Positions 29,123 through 36,876 of a stretch of DNA of 44,623 bases are shown piece after piece. Source of the DNA: an uncultured Pseudomonadota bacterium (GTDB lineage: Bacteria; Myxococcota_A; Bradymonadia; Bradymonadales; GCA-2716585). The stretch is from NCBI GenBank assembly GCA_937123825.1, contig CAKZKQ010000141.1, positions 1 through 44,623 of the forward strand. The letters are read 5' to 3'. The notes beneath the pieces were generated by a model, which was not told where the DNA came from, made no database searches, and saw nothing but the letters and a program-made list of their open reading frames with translations. Position numbers and translations under genes: made by a program. Every line of letters begins with the position of its first letter. Within the stretch, counting starts at the first letter, position 1.

Positions 29123-29796
29123 GTGTCCTCCACGGGTCGGTGACGGCCTGGGTGAAGGACGATCCGCACGGGCACTTCCATGGGATCAAAGCCGAGGTCC
29201 TCCACGGCCAGCGTCACGGGTTCTATGGCCGCTTGAGGGCGCCACAACTCAAAGAGCAGCGCCCCGCTGTCCAAGCTCAAGAAAGAGAGCGTCCACCCCT
29301 GCGCAGGCCTGAACGCCGCGCGCCAACGCACCGTCAAGACCCCATCGCCGTCTGCGCCATCGTCGCGTTCCAACCGCGCGGTCAGGTGGACTTTGCCCTG
29401 TGGCAGGTGCAGCACGTGATCCGAGGTGTTGGAGGCGGCCGCTGCAAGATCAAAACTCCCGTCGGCTGCGATCCAGGCAGGGATCATCCCCACCAACGCT
29501 TTGTGCTGCGCGCGTTGATGCCGATGCAGGTCATCGACGGCCGTCAGCGGTGTCGCTTGCGTCCGGTCCAAGAGTCGGTCCGCCACCGCAAAGGCGTCCT
29601 GCCATGATGGGGCTTTGCCCGCCCCCGGCATGCTCCAGCGCAGCGCCGCCGAGCAGGAGGCGCAGTGCTCCAGGTGCGCAGCCAGCGCCATCGCCTGGGC
29701 ATCTTCAAGCCGGTCCTCGATGTAGGCGTCCAGCATGCGCAGCGCCTGATGGCATTTGAGGCCTTTGGGGTCGGGGTGGGGTTGTCCTGACATCAT
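29119..29796 (-). CDS. Anti-sigma-factor-like protein with ZAS-type zinc finger
   Basis: From ATG 29796 (AAGGA upstream) the product is 225 residues. The N terminus has the zinc-binding anti-sigma (ZAS) pattern: a Cys near 15 in CHQALRMLDAYIEDRLE, then HLEHCASC (H-x3-C-x2-C) near 41-48. ZAS domains bind ECF sigma factors and hold them inactive until a signal releases them. The rest (about 120-225) is beta-rich, with no membrane helix, so the protein is cytoplasmic, unlike most ZAS anti-sigmas. Its stop overlaps the STAND gene's TTG, and its start overlaps the miniprotein stop, so all are translationally coupled. Confidence 0.72.
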   Translation of the reverse strand: MMSGQPHPDPKGLKCHQALRMLDAYIEDRLEDAQAMALAAHLEHCASCSAALRWSMPGAGKAPSWQDAFAVADRLLDRTQATPLTAVDDLHRHQRAQHKALVGMIPAWIAADGSFDLAAAASNTSDHVLHLPQGKVHLTARLERDDGADGDGVLTVRWRAAFRPAQGWTLSFLSLDSGALLFELWRPQAAIEPVTLAVEDLGFDPMEVPVRIVLHPGRHRPVEDT

Positions 29797-29888
29797 TGTC
29801 CTTCCTTGTCCTCGATGCAGCAAACACATCCTTGCGTGGGCTGGAGATGGCCCCTTGGGCAGCGCGGGCACAGCACGGTGGCGTTCAT
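29793..29888 (-). CDS. 31-residue double-CXXC miniprotein between the sigma-like and anti-sigma-like genes
   Basis: The frame starts at ATG 29888, which overlaps the upstream gene's TGA as ATGA. It ends with TGA at 29793, overlapping the ATG at 29796 of the next gene. The product holds CPRC near residue 7 and CVCC near residue 22, the spacing of a short zinc ribbon, with a charged Asp/Glu/Lys tail. It has no room for other domains. Double overlap plus four paired Cys makes a real product likelier than a chance frame. No family is recognised; it could be a zinc-binding partner of the sigma or anti-sigma protein. Confidence 0.5.
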   Translation of the reverse strand: MNATVLCPRCPRGHLQPTQGCVCCIEDKEGQ

Positions 29889-31366
29889 GGGGTGCCCTCG
29901 GCGGTGTTGGGGGTTGTGGTGTAGCTGCGGCGAGCCACCAACGGCCCAGATCGCTCCAGCTTGTCCAAAAGCGTCTTGAGCTCGTCCCAGCAGCCATCCT
30001 GGCTGTGTTGGTATCTGGCCTCGGCCTTGCGCCGCAGTTGTCGAAAGCGGTTGTGGTCTTGTGGGCGCTCCAGACCCAGGCGCCAGCGCAGGTAAGACGC
30101 GCACGAGGGTTGTTGGAGCAGCGCCTCGGCGCGGTGCGCTGGGGTTTGAACCAGCCCAAACTCATCCAGCGCGCCTTGCAAGAGCCCAAAAGGGCCTTGT
30201 GTGGGGCCTGAAAGCTCCAGCCCGCACCCCAAAAGCTCGGCGCGAAGGTTGACCAGCGCCTGGGCTTGTCTTGAGGGCTGCCCCTGCGCGGTCTCCAGCG
30301 CGTCCATGGCTCGGTTGCACGGTTTGCGCACGGCGTACGCCACGCGCCCGTCTTCATCCCACAGGCCCAGGTGTTCGCAGATATGCGTGGCCATGGTCAC
30401 CAGAGTCTGCGCGCGGCCGCGGCTGGTGGTTTGGTGTGCCAGGGTTTCCAGGTGGGTGTCCAAATCAAAGGGGGCGGGGCGCGGGCGGCCAAAGAGGGCC
30501 GCGTCAAGCTCCAGCGCAGCTTCTGCGGCGGCGTAACGGCCAAGTTTTCGGGCTCGGGCTCTGGTCCACCGTCTGGCACAGGTCAACCGGAGGCTGGCCA
30601 GCGCCACCAGCGTGCGCTCTTGGGGGCTGGGGCCTGCGACCAGCTCCAGGACGGTGGGGCAAGCTGGGCGCTGCTCGTCGATGACTCTGAAGCGCAGGTT
30701 TTGGCGGCACCCTTTGTAGAGATAGGCCCACAATCGCCACGGCACCTCCAGATCGCCCTTGTCCGCTGGTGTCGCCGTGCCTGGTTTGGGGCGACGCCCC
30801 AGGCTGGCCAGCGCCACTTCGGCCGCCGTCGCCTGAACTTGCTCGGGGGCGTCCATGTCCTGGCGAGGGTGGCGGTGTGCCCAGGTCAGCATCCACCCTT
30901 GAAAGTGCTCCAGAATCCAACGGTAGGCCACAGCCACAGCGGTGCGCTCGTCTCCGTGGGTCCACAGCCAGTGGGTGATCCCCAACTCGACCTGCTCGCG
31001 CCCGTGGTTGGTGAGCAGGTCTTCGAGGTTTTTGGCGGTGCGTGCGGCGGCCCTGTTGCGTTGGCGCATGGCGGCGCAGTGGCCGGTCAGGTCATCGATG
31101 GCGTATTGCACGCTTTGTTGGACCAACGCCGTGCGGCCTGCTTTGCCTGCCTTCATCAGCAAGAGAAGGAGGTCTGGGACACGGCGTTGGGCGGTGACAA
31201 TGGCCGCGGCGTGTGTCTGGAGCGCGGCGCGCAACTGGCCTTCGGCCCATTGGGACACCGCCGCGCGCAGCGCCTCGTCGTCGCCGTGCCGCCATAGCTC
31301 AAAGAGCGCTTGTGCGCCACCAGGAGGGTCTTGCTGGTTCATGATGTCGTCCGCCTGACACGTCAT
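29885..31366 (-). CDS. Helical protein with a possible sigma-70 region 2-like segment
   Basis: The 493-residue product is largely helical and has no membrane segment or signal. Residues ~145-250 look like sigma region 2: AYRWILEHFQGWMLTW, then DAPEQVQATAAEVALASL (ECF sigmas have DAEDxVQE here), a linker, and WAYLYKGCRQNLRFRVIDEQR (ECFs have WLxxIAxNxxxDxxR). A region 4 helix-turn-helix is not obvious, so the assignment is tentative and a scaffold protein is the alternative. The adjacent ZAS protein supports the sigma reading. Start at 31366 (AAAGAG upstream) or ATG 31342; its stop overlaps the miniprotein start. Confidence 0.5.
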   Translation of the reverse strand: MTCQADDIMNQQDPPGGAQALFELWRHGDDEALRAAVSQWAEGQLRAALQTHAAAIVTAQRRVPDLLLLLMKAGKAGRTALVQQSVQYAIDDLTGHCAAMRQRNRAAARTAKNLEDLLTNHGREQVELGITHWLWTHGDERTAVAVAYRWILEHFQGWMLTWAHRHPRQDMDAPEQVQATAAEVALASLGRRPKPGTATPADKGDLEVPWRLWAYLYKGCRQNLRFRVIDEQRPACPTVLELVAGPSPQERTLVALASLRLTCARRWTRARARKLGRYAAAEAALELDAALFGRPRPAPFDLDTHLETLAHQTTSRGRAQTLVTMATHICEHLGLWDEDGRVAYAVRKPCNRAMDALETAQGQPSRQAQALVNLRAELLGCGLELSGPTQGPFGLLQGALDEFGLVQTPAHRAEALLQQPSCASYLRWRLGLERPQDHNRFRQLRRKAEARYQHSQDGCWDELKTLLDKLERSGPLVARRSYTTTPNTAEGTP

Positions 31367-31502
31367 CGATCTGCTCTTTTGGGGTGGTGTCGACCAGGCG
31401 AGCCAGAGGGGTTTGATGGCGTCTTCATCATGGGCTCTGGCCTGCGGGGATTGGTGGACACAGGGAGAATTTTACCTTGAATAATGTGCTGTGAAAAGAA
31501 GT

Positions 31503-32504
31503 TCAGCTTTTTGTGCTTGCCAGCAAAGCCACCTCGGCTTCAAGCGCGCTGTCAAAGCGGTCTTCAGGGCGTCGGGCCAACATTCTCATCAAAGTGTCGT
31601 CGAGCGTGGGGGGGATCGGCAGGTGCGCAAAGCGCTCCCGCAGCGATCGGGGGTTGGTCATGACCTTCATGCAGGCCAGTTCAAAGCCGCTGGGTGCTTC
31701 AAAGGGCAGGGTGCCGCTGAGCGCCAGATGGAGGATCACGCCCACAGCGTAAAGGTCGGCCCGGGCATCGACGCGCTCTCCCATGGCCTGCTCGGGGGCC
31801 ATGTAGGCTGGTGTGCCGATGGTCATGCCTTCTTGGGTGAGGCGAGTGAGGCCATGGCGAGGACAGGCGCTGCCGAAGTCGAGCAGGGTCATGTGTTCTG
31901 CGTGGGGGCCGCTGAGCATGACGTTGGAGGGTTTGACGTCGCGGTGGATGATGCCGTGGAGGTGGAGCCGATGCAGGAGTCTGCACAGGCGCACGCTCAG
32001 TTCGATGGCCACAGGGAGCGTGCATCGGCGCTGGCAGCCCATGGCGGCGGCCAGTGTTTGGCCGTGGACAAACTCCAGCATCAGAAACGGCGAGCCGTCT
32101 CTAAGCTCTCCGGCGCCGTGGAAGTGGGCTGTGCCGGGCATTTGGACGTGGCGGTAGACGTCTTCTTCGAAGCGAAACCGGGCGCGCAGCTCGGGTTGAT
32201 CGCGGTGGTCGCGTTTGAGGACCTTGAGGGCCAGCGTCTGGTCGCCGCGCCTTGCCTGGTAGACCAGGCTGGAGCCTCCAGTGGCCCAGAGCGACTCGAT
32301 GGTGACCCCGTGGAGGGGGCTGCGCGGGCTGGTGGTCGCAAAGAGGGGGCCGAGGGCGTTGGGTTCGCCGCATTGGTTGCAGTAATGGTTCTCTGGGGTG
32401 CCCATGGGATGCCCGCAGCAAAGGCACTCCTGGGTATGTGCCGGGGGGCTGGGCCGTTGCGGGGTTTGTCGTGCAAACCAAGAAGGGTGTGTGGTGTGCG
32501 TCAT
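31503..32504 (-). CDS. Ser/Thr protein kinase with N-terminal zinc ribbon
   Basis: ATG 32504 has AGGAG upstream, giving 333 residues. Two Cys pairs (residues 27-30 and 42-45, CLCC and CNQC) form a zinc-ribbon-like N terminus. The kinase domain then runs from about 66, with Lys94, catalytic loop HRDVKPSN (188-195), DFG (209-211) and APE (236-238), all complete. No membrane segment is present. A zinc ribbon on a kinase usually mediates docking to a partner. It lies upstream of the sigma-like gene on the same strand (136-base gap) and about 70 bases downstream of the Cys-rich lipoprotein, so it may control the STAND operon. The Gly loop (WATGGSSLVYQ) is typical. Confidence 0.9.
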   Translation of the reverse strand: MTHTTHPSWFARQTPQRPSPPAHTQECLCCGHPMGTPENHYCNQCGEPNALGPLFATTSPRSPLHGVTIESLWATGGSSLVYQARRGDQTLALKVLKRDHRDQPELRARFRFEEDVYRHVQMPGTAHFHGAGELRDGSPFLMLEFVHGQTLAAAMGCQRRCTLPVAIELSVRLCRLLHRLHLHGIIHRDVKPSNVMLSGPHAEHMTLLDFGSACPRHGLTRLTQEGMTIGTPAYMAPEQAMGERVDARADLYAVGVILHLALSGTLPFEAPSGFELACMKVMTNPRSLRERFAHLPIPPTLDDTLMRMLARRPEDRFDSALEAEVALLASTKS

Positions 32505-32526
32505 GGCGAGGTGTCTCCTGTGTGAC

Positions 32527-32557
32527 CACCTGACCGAGCCTGGGGCTTGGTCAGGTG
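32527..32557 (-). promoter_or_regulatory. Long hairpin between the lipoprotein gene and the zinc-ribbon kinase gene
   Basis: A 14-base-pair stem (outer arms CACCTGACC and GGTCAGGTG, one G-T pair in the inner part) closes on a 3-base loop. It lies 17 bases after the lipoprotein stop and 22 bases before the kinase ATG. There is no T tract on either strand, so it is better read as an attenuator, RNA stability or processing element than as a classical terminator. Confidence 0.5.
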
Positions 32558-32573
32558 TTGGCCGCATGGGTGG

Positions 32574-33218
32574 TCAGCCGCCCGCCGGGGAGCCGGAGGT
32601 CAGGTCGCAAAAGCCGTCGATGCAGGCGGGGCGAGCGCCGAGGCCAAATTCATCGATGACTTCCTGGAGGTGTTGGCAGTCGAGGGCGGCGGTGCGGCAC
32701 TCCGGGCGCTGGCAGGTGGAGGTGGTGGGGTCGCACAGCAGCGTCCCAAAGCAGGTTTGAGCCTGTGCGTCACACAAGAGGCCGCGTTGGGGTTCTTCAA
32801 GGTCTGCCAGTGTTTTGCAGCGCCCATCGTCACAGAGCGCGGTGGGGTTCTGGCAGTCTTTGTGGCTTTGGCAGGCCCGAAAGTCGCACCGTTGATCCTG
32901 GCAGATGAGCGCGTCGGGACACTCCTGGTCTTCCTGGCAGGGTTCGCCCAGCCACCCGGCGGTCAGCTCCTGAGCGGGCAGGCAGTCTGTGCCAAAGGCG
33001 GTCACGGCGCAGAATTCGCCCACGCTGCAGTCGGCCTGGCGCTGGCAACGTTGCTGGGTCAGGCCTTGTGCGGCAGGGGGATCGGACTGGCAGCCGGTGC
33101 TCAGCGGCACCAGCGCGGCCAGCGCAAGCAAGAGCAGGCCAAGGCGCACAGGCGCGCAGGGGCGTTGGGTTTTAAAAAGGCGTCGGTGGCGGCCATCGGT
33201 GGTGTTGTGGTTGGGCAT
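32574..33218 (-). CDS. Cys-rich lipoprotein of unknown function
   Basis: ATG 33218 is well placed, with AAGGAGG nine bases upstream. The 214-residue product has an N-terminal hydrophobic stretch ending at lipobox LSTGC, so it is exported and lipid-anchored. The mature protein holds many Cys in short modules (CSVGEFC, CPDALICQDQRC), like those in the neighbouring MopE proteins, suggesting disulfide-linked EB-like modules outside the cell. No catalytic motif is seen. It lies at the head of the kinase/STAND block and could be the outer sensor, though the lipoprotein cannot pass a signal inward by itself. Confidence 0.68.
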   Translation of the reverse strand: MPNHNTTDGRHRRLFKTQRPCAPVRLGLLLLALAALVPLSTGCQSDPPAAQGLTQQRCQRQADCSVGEFCAVTAFGTDCLPAQELTAGWLGEPCQEDQECPDALICQDQRCDFRACQSHKDCQNPTALCDDGRCKTLADLEEPQRGLLCDAQAQTCFGTLLCDPTTSTCQRPECRTAALDCQHLQEVIDEFGLGARPACIDGFCDLTSGSPAGG

Positions 33219-33401
33219 GGACGGTGTCCTCCTTGGTTCAGCAAGGCCGTGTTGGCCGTGTCGCATGAGGACATCGAGGCAATGTGTCTTTTGAAGGGAT
33301 GTTGAATCACCACCACATTAAAAACGCACACATGCACAGCGCGCCCAGTGTGGTTGCCGGGCGACAGTGGTGCATTGAAATGGAATGGGGAAGGGGGGAG
33401 A

Positions 33402-33421
33402 CGGCCCGTGGTTTTGGGCCG
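33402..33421 (-). terminator. Hairpin after the giant lipoprotein gene
   Basis: CGGCCC and GGGCCG arms surround an 8-base loop 12 bases beyond the stop at 33433. On the transcribed strand it is followed by a C/T-rich run and no U tract, so termination here is only possible. Confidence 0.35.
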
Positions 33422-33432
33422 CCCGGGGTGGT

Positions 33433-36400
33433 CTACTGCTGGAGGACGTCCACGGTGTTGCCGTCAGTGCCGGGGGTGCCGGGGTTGACGGTGGAGCCAC
33501 CGCCCAGGCCGCCGTTGCCGCCCGCGCCGCCATCCACAAAGCTGTTGTTGTTGCGGTAGACGGTGACGTTGAGGGCGTCGTTGCCGTTTTTGTTCAGGAA
33601 GACGCCCACGGCGATGCCGCCGCAGCCGCCACCGCCGCCGCCACCGCTGCCGCCGTTGCCGCCGTTGCCGCCACGACCGCCGGGCTCGGCGCAGAAGGCG
33701 TCGCTGGAGCCGGCGATGCCGCCGACCGCGCCCAGGCCGCCAGCGCCGCCGACACCACCGTTGCCGCCGTTGCCGCCGTTGCCGCCGTTGCCGGGGGTGA
33801 AGGTGTTGTCGGTCATGGTGGGCAGTGAGGCGAAGCCGTTGCCGGTGTAGTGGATCATGACGCCAAAGGAGCCGCCGCCGCCGGTGCCGCCACGGCCGCC
33901 GGTGCCACGGCAGCCGCCAGCGCCGCCGCCGCCGCCGGTGCCGCCGATGGTGTCGCGGCACTGGAGCGCATCGCCAGCGGCGCCTGGGGTGGCGTCAAAG
34001 CCGCTGCCCGCAGAGCCGCCGCCGCCGCCAGAACCGTGGGCGCCGTTGCCGCCGTTGCCGCCGTTGCTGGCGGTCCAGTTGCCCTGGGCATCGACCTGGC
34101 CGGTGATGTTCGAGCAGCCGTTGCCCACGCCGCCGTTGTTGCCGTTGGTGCCGTCGTTGCCCGGGTTGCCGCGGTGGTCCAGGGCAGGGAAGAGGCCACA
34201 CAGGCCACAAGAGCCGCCGTTGGTCCAGCGGTCGTAGGTGGGCGAGCCGCCGATGCCGGCGTTGTTGCCCCGGCCCGCGATGCCTGCGCCCTGGCTGGGG
34301 GGCAGGGGGTTGCAGGGGGGATCTTCGCAAGAGTTGCGGCAGTCGCTGGAGTCGTTGTTGAAGTTGCAGGGCGACTGACCGTTGGTGCGCTGAGTCTGGG
34401 GGCAGCCGGCCTGACCGCCGTTGCCGCCCGAGACGTCCGTGTTGCCACAGAAGTGCTCGCCGCCGGTGCCGCCGCCACGGGTGGGCTCGCTGCAGGTGCG
34501 GCTGGCGGCGGTGATGGCGTCCACGCCCGGTGCGCCGCTGATGCCAGCGTCGCCGTTGCCGCCGGGGTTGCCGCGTTGGCCAGAGCCGCCGTTGCCCGCA
34601 AAGACGTCGTTGTTGGACAGGACCAACTCCTGGGTGCTGTTTTGCAGGAAGATGGCGTAGCTGCTGGCGCCAGGGTCGCTGGTGTTGGTGCCAAAGATGG
34701 AGAAACCATCCAGGAGCGCGTCCTGGTTGATGCCGATGGCCGTCACCGTGCCGCGCTGGCCCTCTTGCAGTGGCACGCCCAGGATGGTGGTCTGGTTGCT
34801 GACGATGTCGCGCTCCAGGAAGTCCAGGCTGTAGCCGCCGTAGATGAAGACGCCGGCCTCAAGGACGATGTTTTCACTGTAGACGCCGGTCGAGACGTAG
34901 ATGTCGCGCTTGACGCCGCCGCTGCCGCGCACGGTGTCGATGGCCTGCTGGATGGTCAGCAGCGGATCGTCCAGCTCGCCGCTGGCGCCCAGGCGGCCAA
35001 TCTTGGAGACAAAGACGCCCCGGGCCACGCTGCCGTCGATGGTGTCGCAGTTGCGGTCGGTGCCGTCAGGGGTGTCGTCCTCGCTGAGAATCTCACACTC
35101 GCAGCCGTCGTCTTCGCCGTTGAAGAGGTCCACAAACCCATCCTGGCACTGCATGACGCACAAGGGGGTTTCGGTCTGGATGTCGCAGACCCCCAGGGCG
35201 TTGTCGAACTGCAGATCGCCGCAGTTGCGGTTGCAGCGGCCGCAGTGGGCAGGGTCAATGCTGTAGCGGCCGGTGTCCGGATCGCGGAAGCCGTTGTCGA
35301 TGACGCCGTCACAGTCATTGTCCAGGCCATCGCAGCTGTCGCTCGGCAAGACACACTCGCCAAAGCTGTTGCCCACGCAGGAGCGCGTGCCGCTGCAGGT
35401 CAGCAGGGGCTCGTTGGGGTCGGCCACGGTGCAGGGCACCGAGAAGTCGTCGTCGTTGTCCTGGCAGAAGCAGGTGCCGCCGGCAGGCACACACTGTTGG
35501 ATTTGATCCTCGCCCTCACGGAAGGTCTGGCAGACAAAGCCTTCATCGCATTCACCGCCAAAGAGGCTGTCGGGGCCACAATCGCGGCCGCAAACCTGCG
35601 CCAGGGTCTCGGGGGCGTTGGGGTCGCCCAAGGTGAGGCAGGCGGCGCCTGGCGAGATGGCGAAGCAGTCCAGGTCCTCAGTGCAGGGCTGGCAGGAGAC
35701 CTCCTGGAGGGGGACGCAGAGGGATTCGCCCACCAAGCGGTAACCTTCCTGGCATTCGCGGATGATGCAGGTGGGGGTTTCGCGCTCGGCGTCGCAGACG
35801 ACTTCCTGGGCAAAGCTAAAGCGCCCATCGCAGGTGATGTTGCAGCCGCCGCAGTGCTCAAAGAGGCCATAGCGGCCTTGTTCGTCTTTGAAGTCTTCGT
35901 CGGCATCGCCGTCGCAGTCGTTGTCGATGGTGTCGCAGACTTCGGCGCTGGCCTCGGCGCCCAGGCAGACAAAGCCTTCGGCGCCCTGACAGACTTCGGT
36001 GCCGGGGCAGGCCCCAAACTCGTTTTCGAGGGTACAGCTGGCGGCCATCACGCCGTCGTCGGGCACCAGGTTGCAGTTCTGGTCCTCGCCGTCGCAGATC
36101 TCCTCGGCGGCCTCAGGGGCATCGCAGCCCACCCAACCTTGGACAAAGTCGCAGCTCTCTTCACCGCGGCAGGTGCCAAACTCGTTGGTGCGCTCGCAGA
36201 CCCGCGTCACGCCCTGCGTCTCGCGGGTGCAGTCACAGGTGTTGTTGTCGGGCACGCAAGAGCGGCCTCGCTCGGTCTCGCCGTCCATGATGGTCTGACA
36301 ACTGTAGTCCTGGGGACACTGGTCGTCGTCCACACACTCCTGCCCGCAGACCTGCTGGCCCTCGCTGATGGTGATGCACAGGGCGCCGTCGCACTGTGCG

Positions 36401-36876
36401 TCCTGGGTGCAGGGCTGGCACAGGAGGTTCTGGTTGGGGAAACAGACAAAGGCGACGTCTTCCCCGCCTTCAGTGTCGGAGTCGGCGCGGCAGAAAGCCT
36501 CGCGGTCGGGGTAGAAGTCGTTGCATCCGGTCAGGCAGAAGCGCGAGCAGATGCCGCCGTCGCCGTCCGGCACGCAGATCCGCTCGATGCAGTCGTCGTC
36601 CGTCTCGCAAGGCGCGCCGTATTCGCCCTCACCGGGGGGTTCAACGACATCATTGTTGGTGTCGTTGTTTTGGTCGTTGTTTTGATCGTTGTTCTGATCG
36701 TTGTTCTGGTCGTTGTTGCCGTCGTTGTTCGTGTCGTTGTTGTCGGCCTCGTTGTTGTCGTCCGTGGGGCCTTCTCTGGGGGCTTTGCCGCTGTCTGAGC
36801 AGGCGCTGGCCAGCGGCGCCACCAGGAGCGTCAGCGCCCAGGCTGTTGTTGCTCTCATAAGATGTGTGCGCATCAT
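33433..36876 (-). CDS. Giant surface lipoprotein: Asn-rich linker, MopE repeats, beta-helix and Gly-rich tail (paralogue 1)
   Basis: The 1147-residue product starts with a signal and lipobox (LASAC), then an Asn/Asp linker of repeated NNDQ units, about residues 40-80. Next come many Cys-rich and MopE-type units (for example CDTIDNDCDGDADED). About residues 618-745 form a right-handed beta-helix like DUF1565 (DDPLLTIQQAIDTV, then YVSTGVYSENIVLEAGVFIYGG), and the rest is dominated by GGNGGNGG and GGxGG runs to the end. Such proteins are surface-exposed in Myxococcota. Its ATG overlaps the stop of the upstream paralogue as ATGA, which strongly suggests co-expression. Confidence 0.83.
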   Translation of the reverse strand: MMRTHLMRATTAWALTLLVAPLASACSDSGKAPREGPTDDNNEADNNDTNNDGNNDQNNDQNNDQNNDQNNDTNNDVVEPPGEGEYGAPCETDDDCIERICVPDGDGGICSRFCLTGCNDFYPDREAFCRADSDTEGGEDVAFVCFPNQNLLCQPCTQDAQCDGALCITISEGQQVCGQECVDDDQCPQDYSCQTIMDGETERGRSCVPDNNTCDCTRETQGVTRVCERTNEFGTCRGEESCDFVQGWVGCDAPEAAEEICDGEDQNCNLVPDDGVMAASCTLENEFGACPGTEVCQGAEGFVCLGAEASAEVCDTIDNDCDGDADEDFKDEQGRYGLFEHCGGCNITCDGRFSFAQEVVCDAERETPTCIIRECQEGYRLVGESLCVPLQEVSCQPCTEDLDCFAISPGAACLTLGDPNAPETLAQVCGRDCGPDSLFGGECDEGFVCQTFREGEDQIQQCVPAGGTCFCQDNDDDFSVPCTVADPNEPLLTCSGTRSCVGNSFGECVLPSDSCDGLDNDCDGVIDNGFRDPDTGRYSIDPAHCGRCNRNCGDLQFDNALGVCDIQTETPLCVMQCQDGFVDLFNGEDDGCECEILSEDDTPDGTDRNCDTIDGSVARGVFVSKIGRLGASGELDDPLLTIQQAIDTVRGSGGVKRDIYVSTGVYSENIVLEAGVFIYGGYSLDFLERDIVSNQTTILGVPLQEGQRGTVTAIGINQDALLDGFSIFGTNTSDPGASSYAIFLQNSTQELVLSNNDVFAGNGGSGQRGNPGGNGDAGISGAPGVDAITAASRTCSEPTRGGGTGGEHFCGNTDVSGGNGGQAGCPQTQRTNGQSPCNFNNDSSDCRNSCEDPPCNPLPPSQGAGIAGRGNNAGIGGSPTYDRWTNGGSCGLCGLFPALDHRGNPGNDGTNGNNGGVGNGCSNITGQVDAQGNWTASNGGNGGNGAHGSGGGGGSAGSGFDATPGAAGDALQCRDTIGGTGGGGGAGGCRGTGGRGGTGGGGSFGVMIHYTGNGFASLPTMTDNTFTPGNGGNGGNGGNGGVGGAGGLGAVGGIAGSSDAFCAEPGGRGGNGGNGGSGGGGGGGCGGIAVGVFLNKNGNDALNVTVYRNNNSFVDGGAGGNGGLGGGSTVNPGTPGTDGNTVDVLQQ
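36655..36748 (-). repeat. 12-base tandem repeat encoding the NNDQ linker
   Basis: Tandem units of GTTGTTNTGNTC on the plus strand encode Asn-Asn-Asp-Gln (or -Thr, -Gly) repeats. The unit is a multiple of three, so changes in copy number keep the reading frame and alter linker length only. The paralogue has a related stretch at 40122-40190. Confidence 0.7.
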
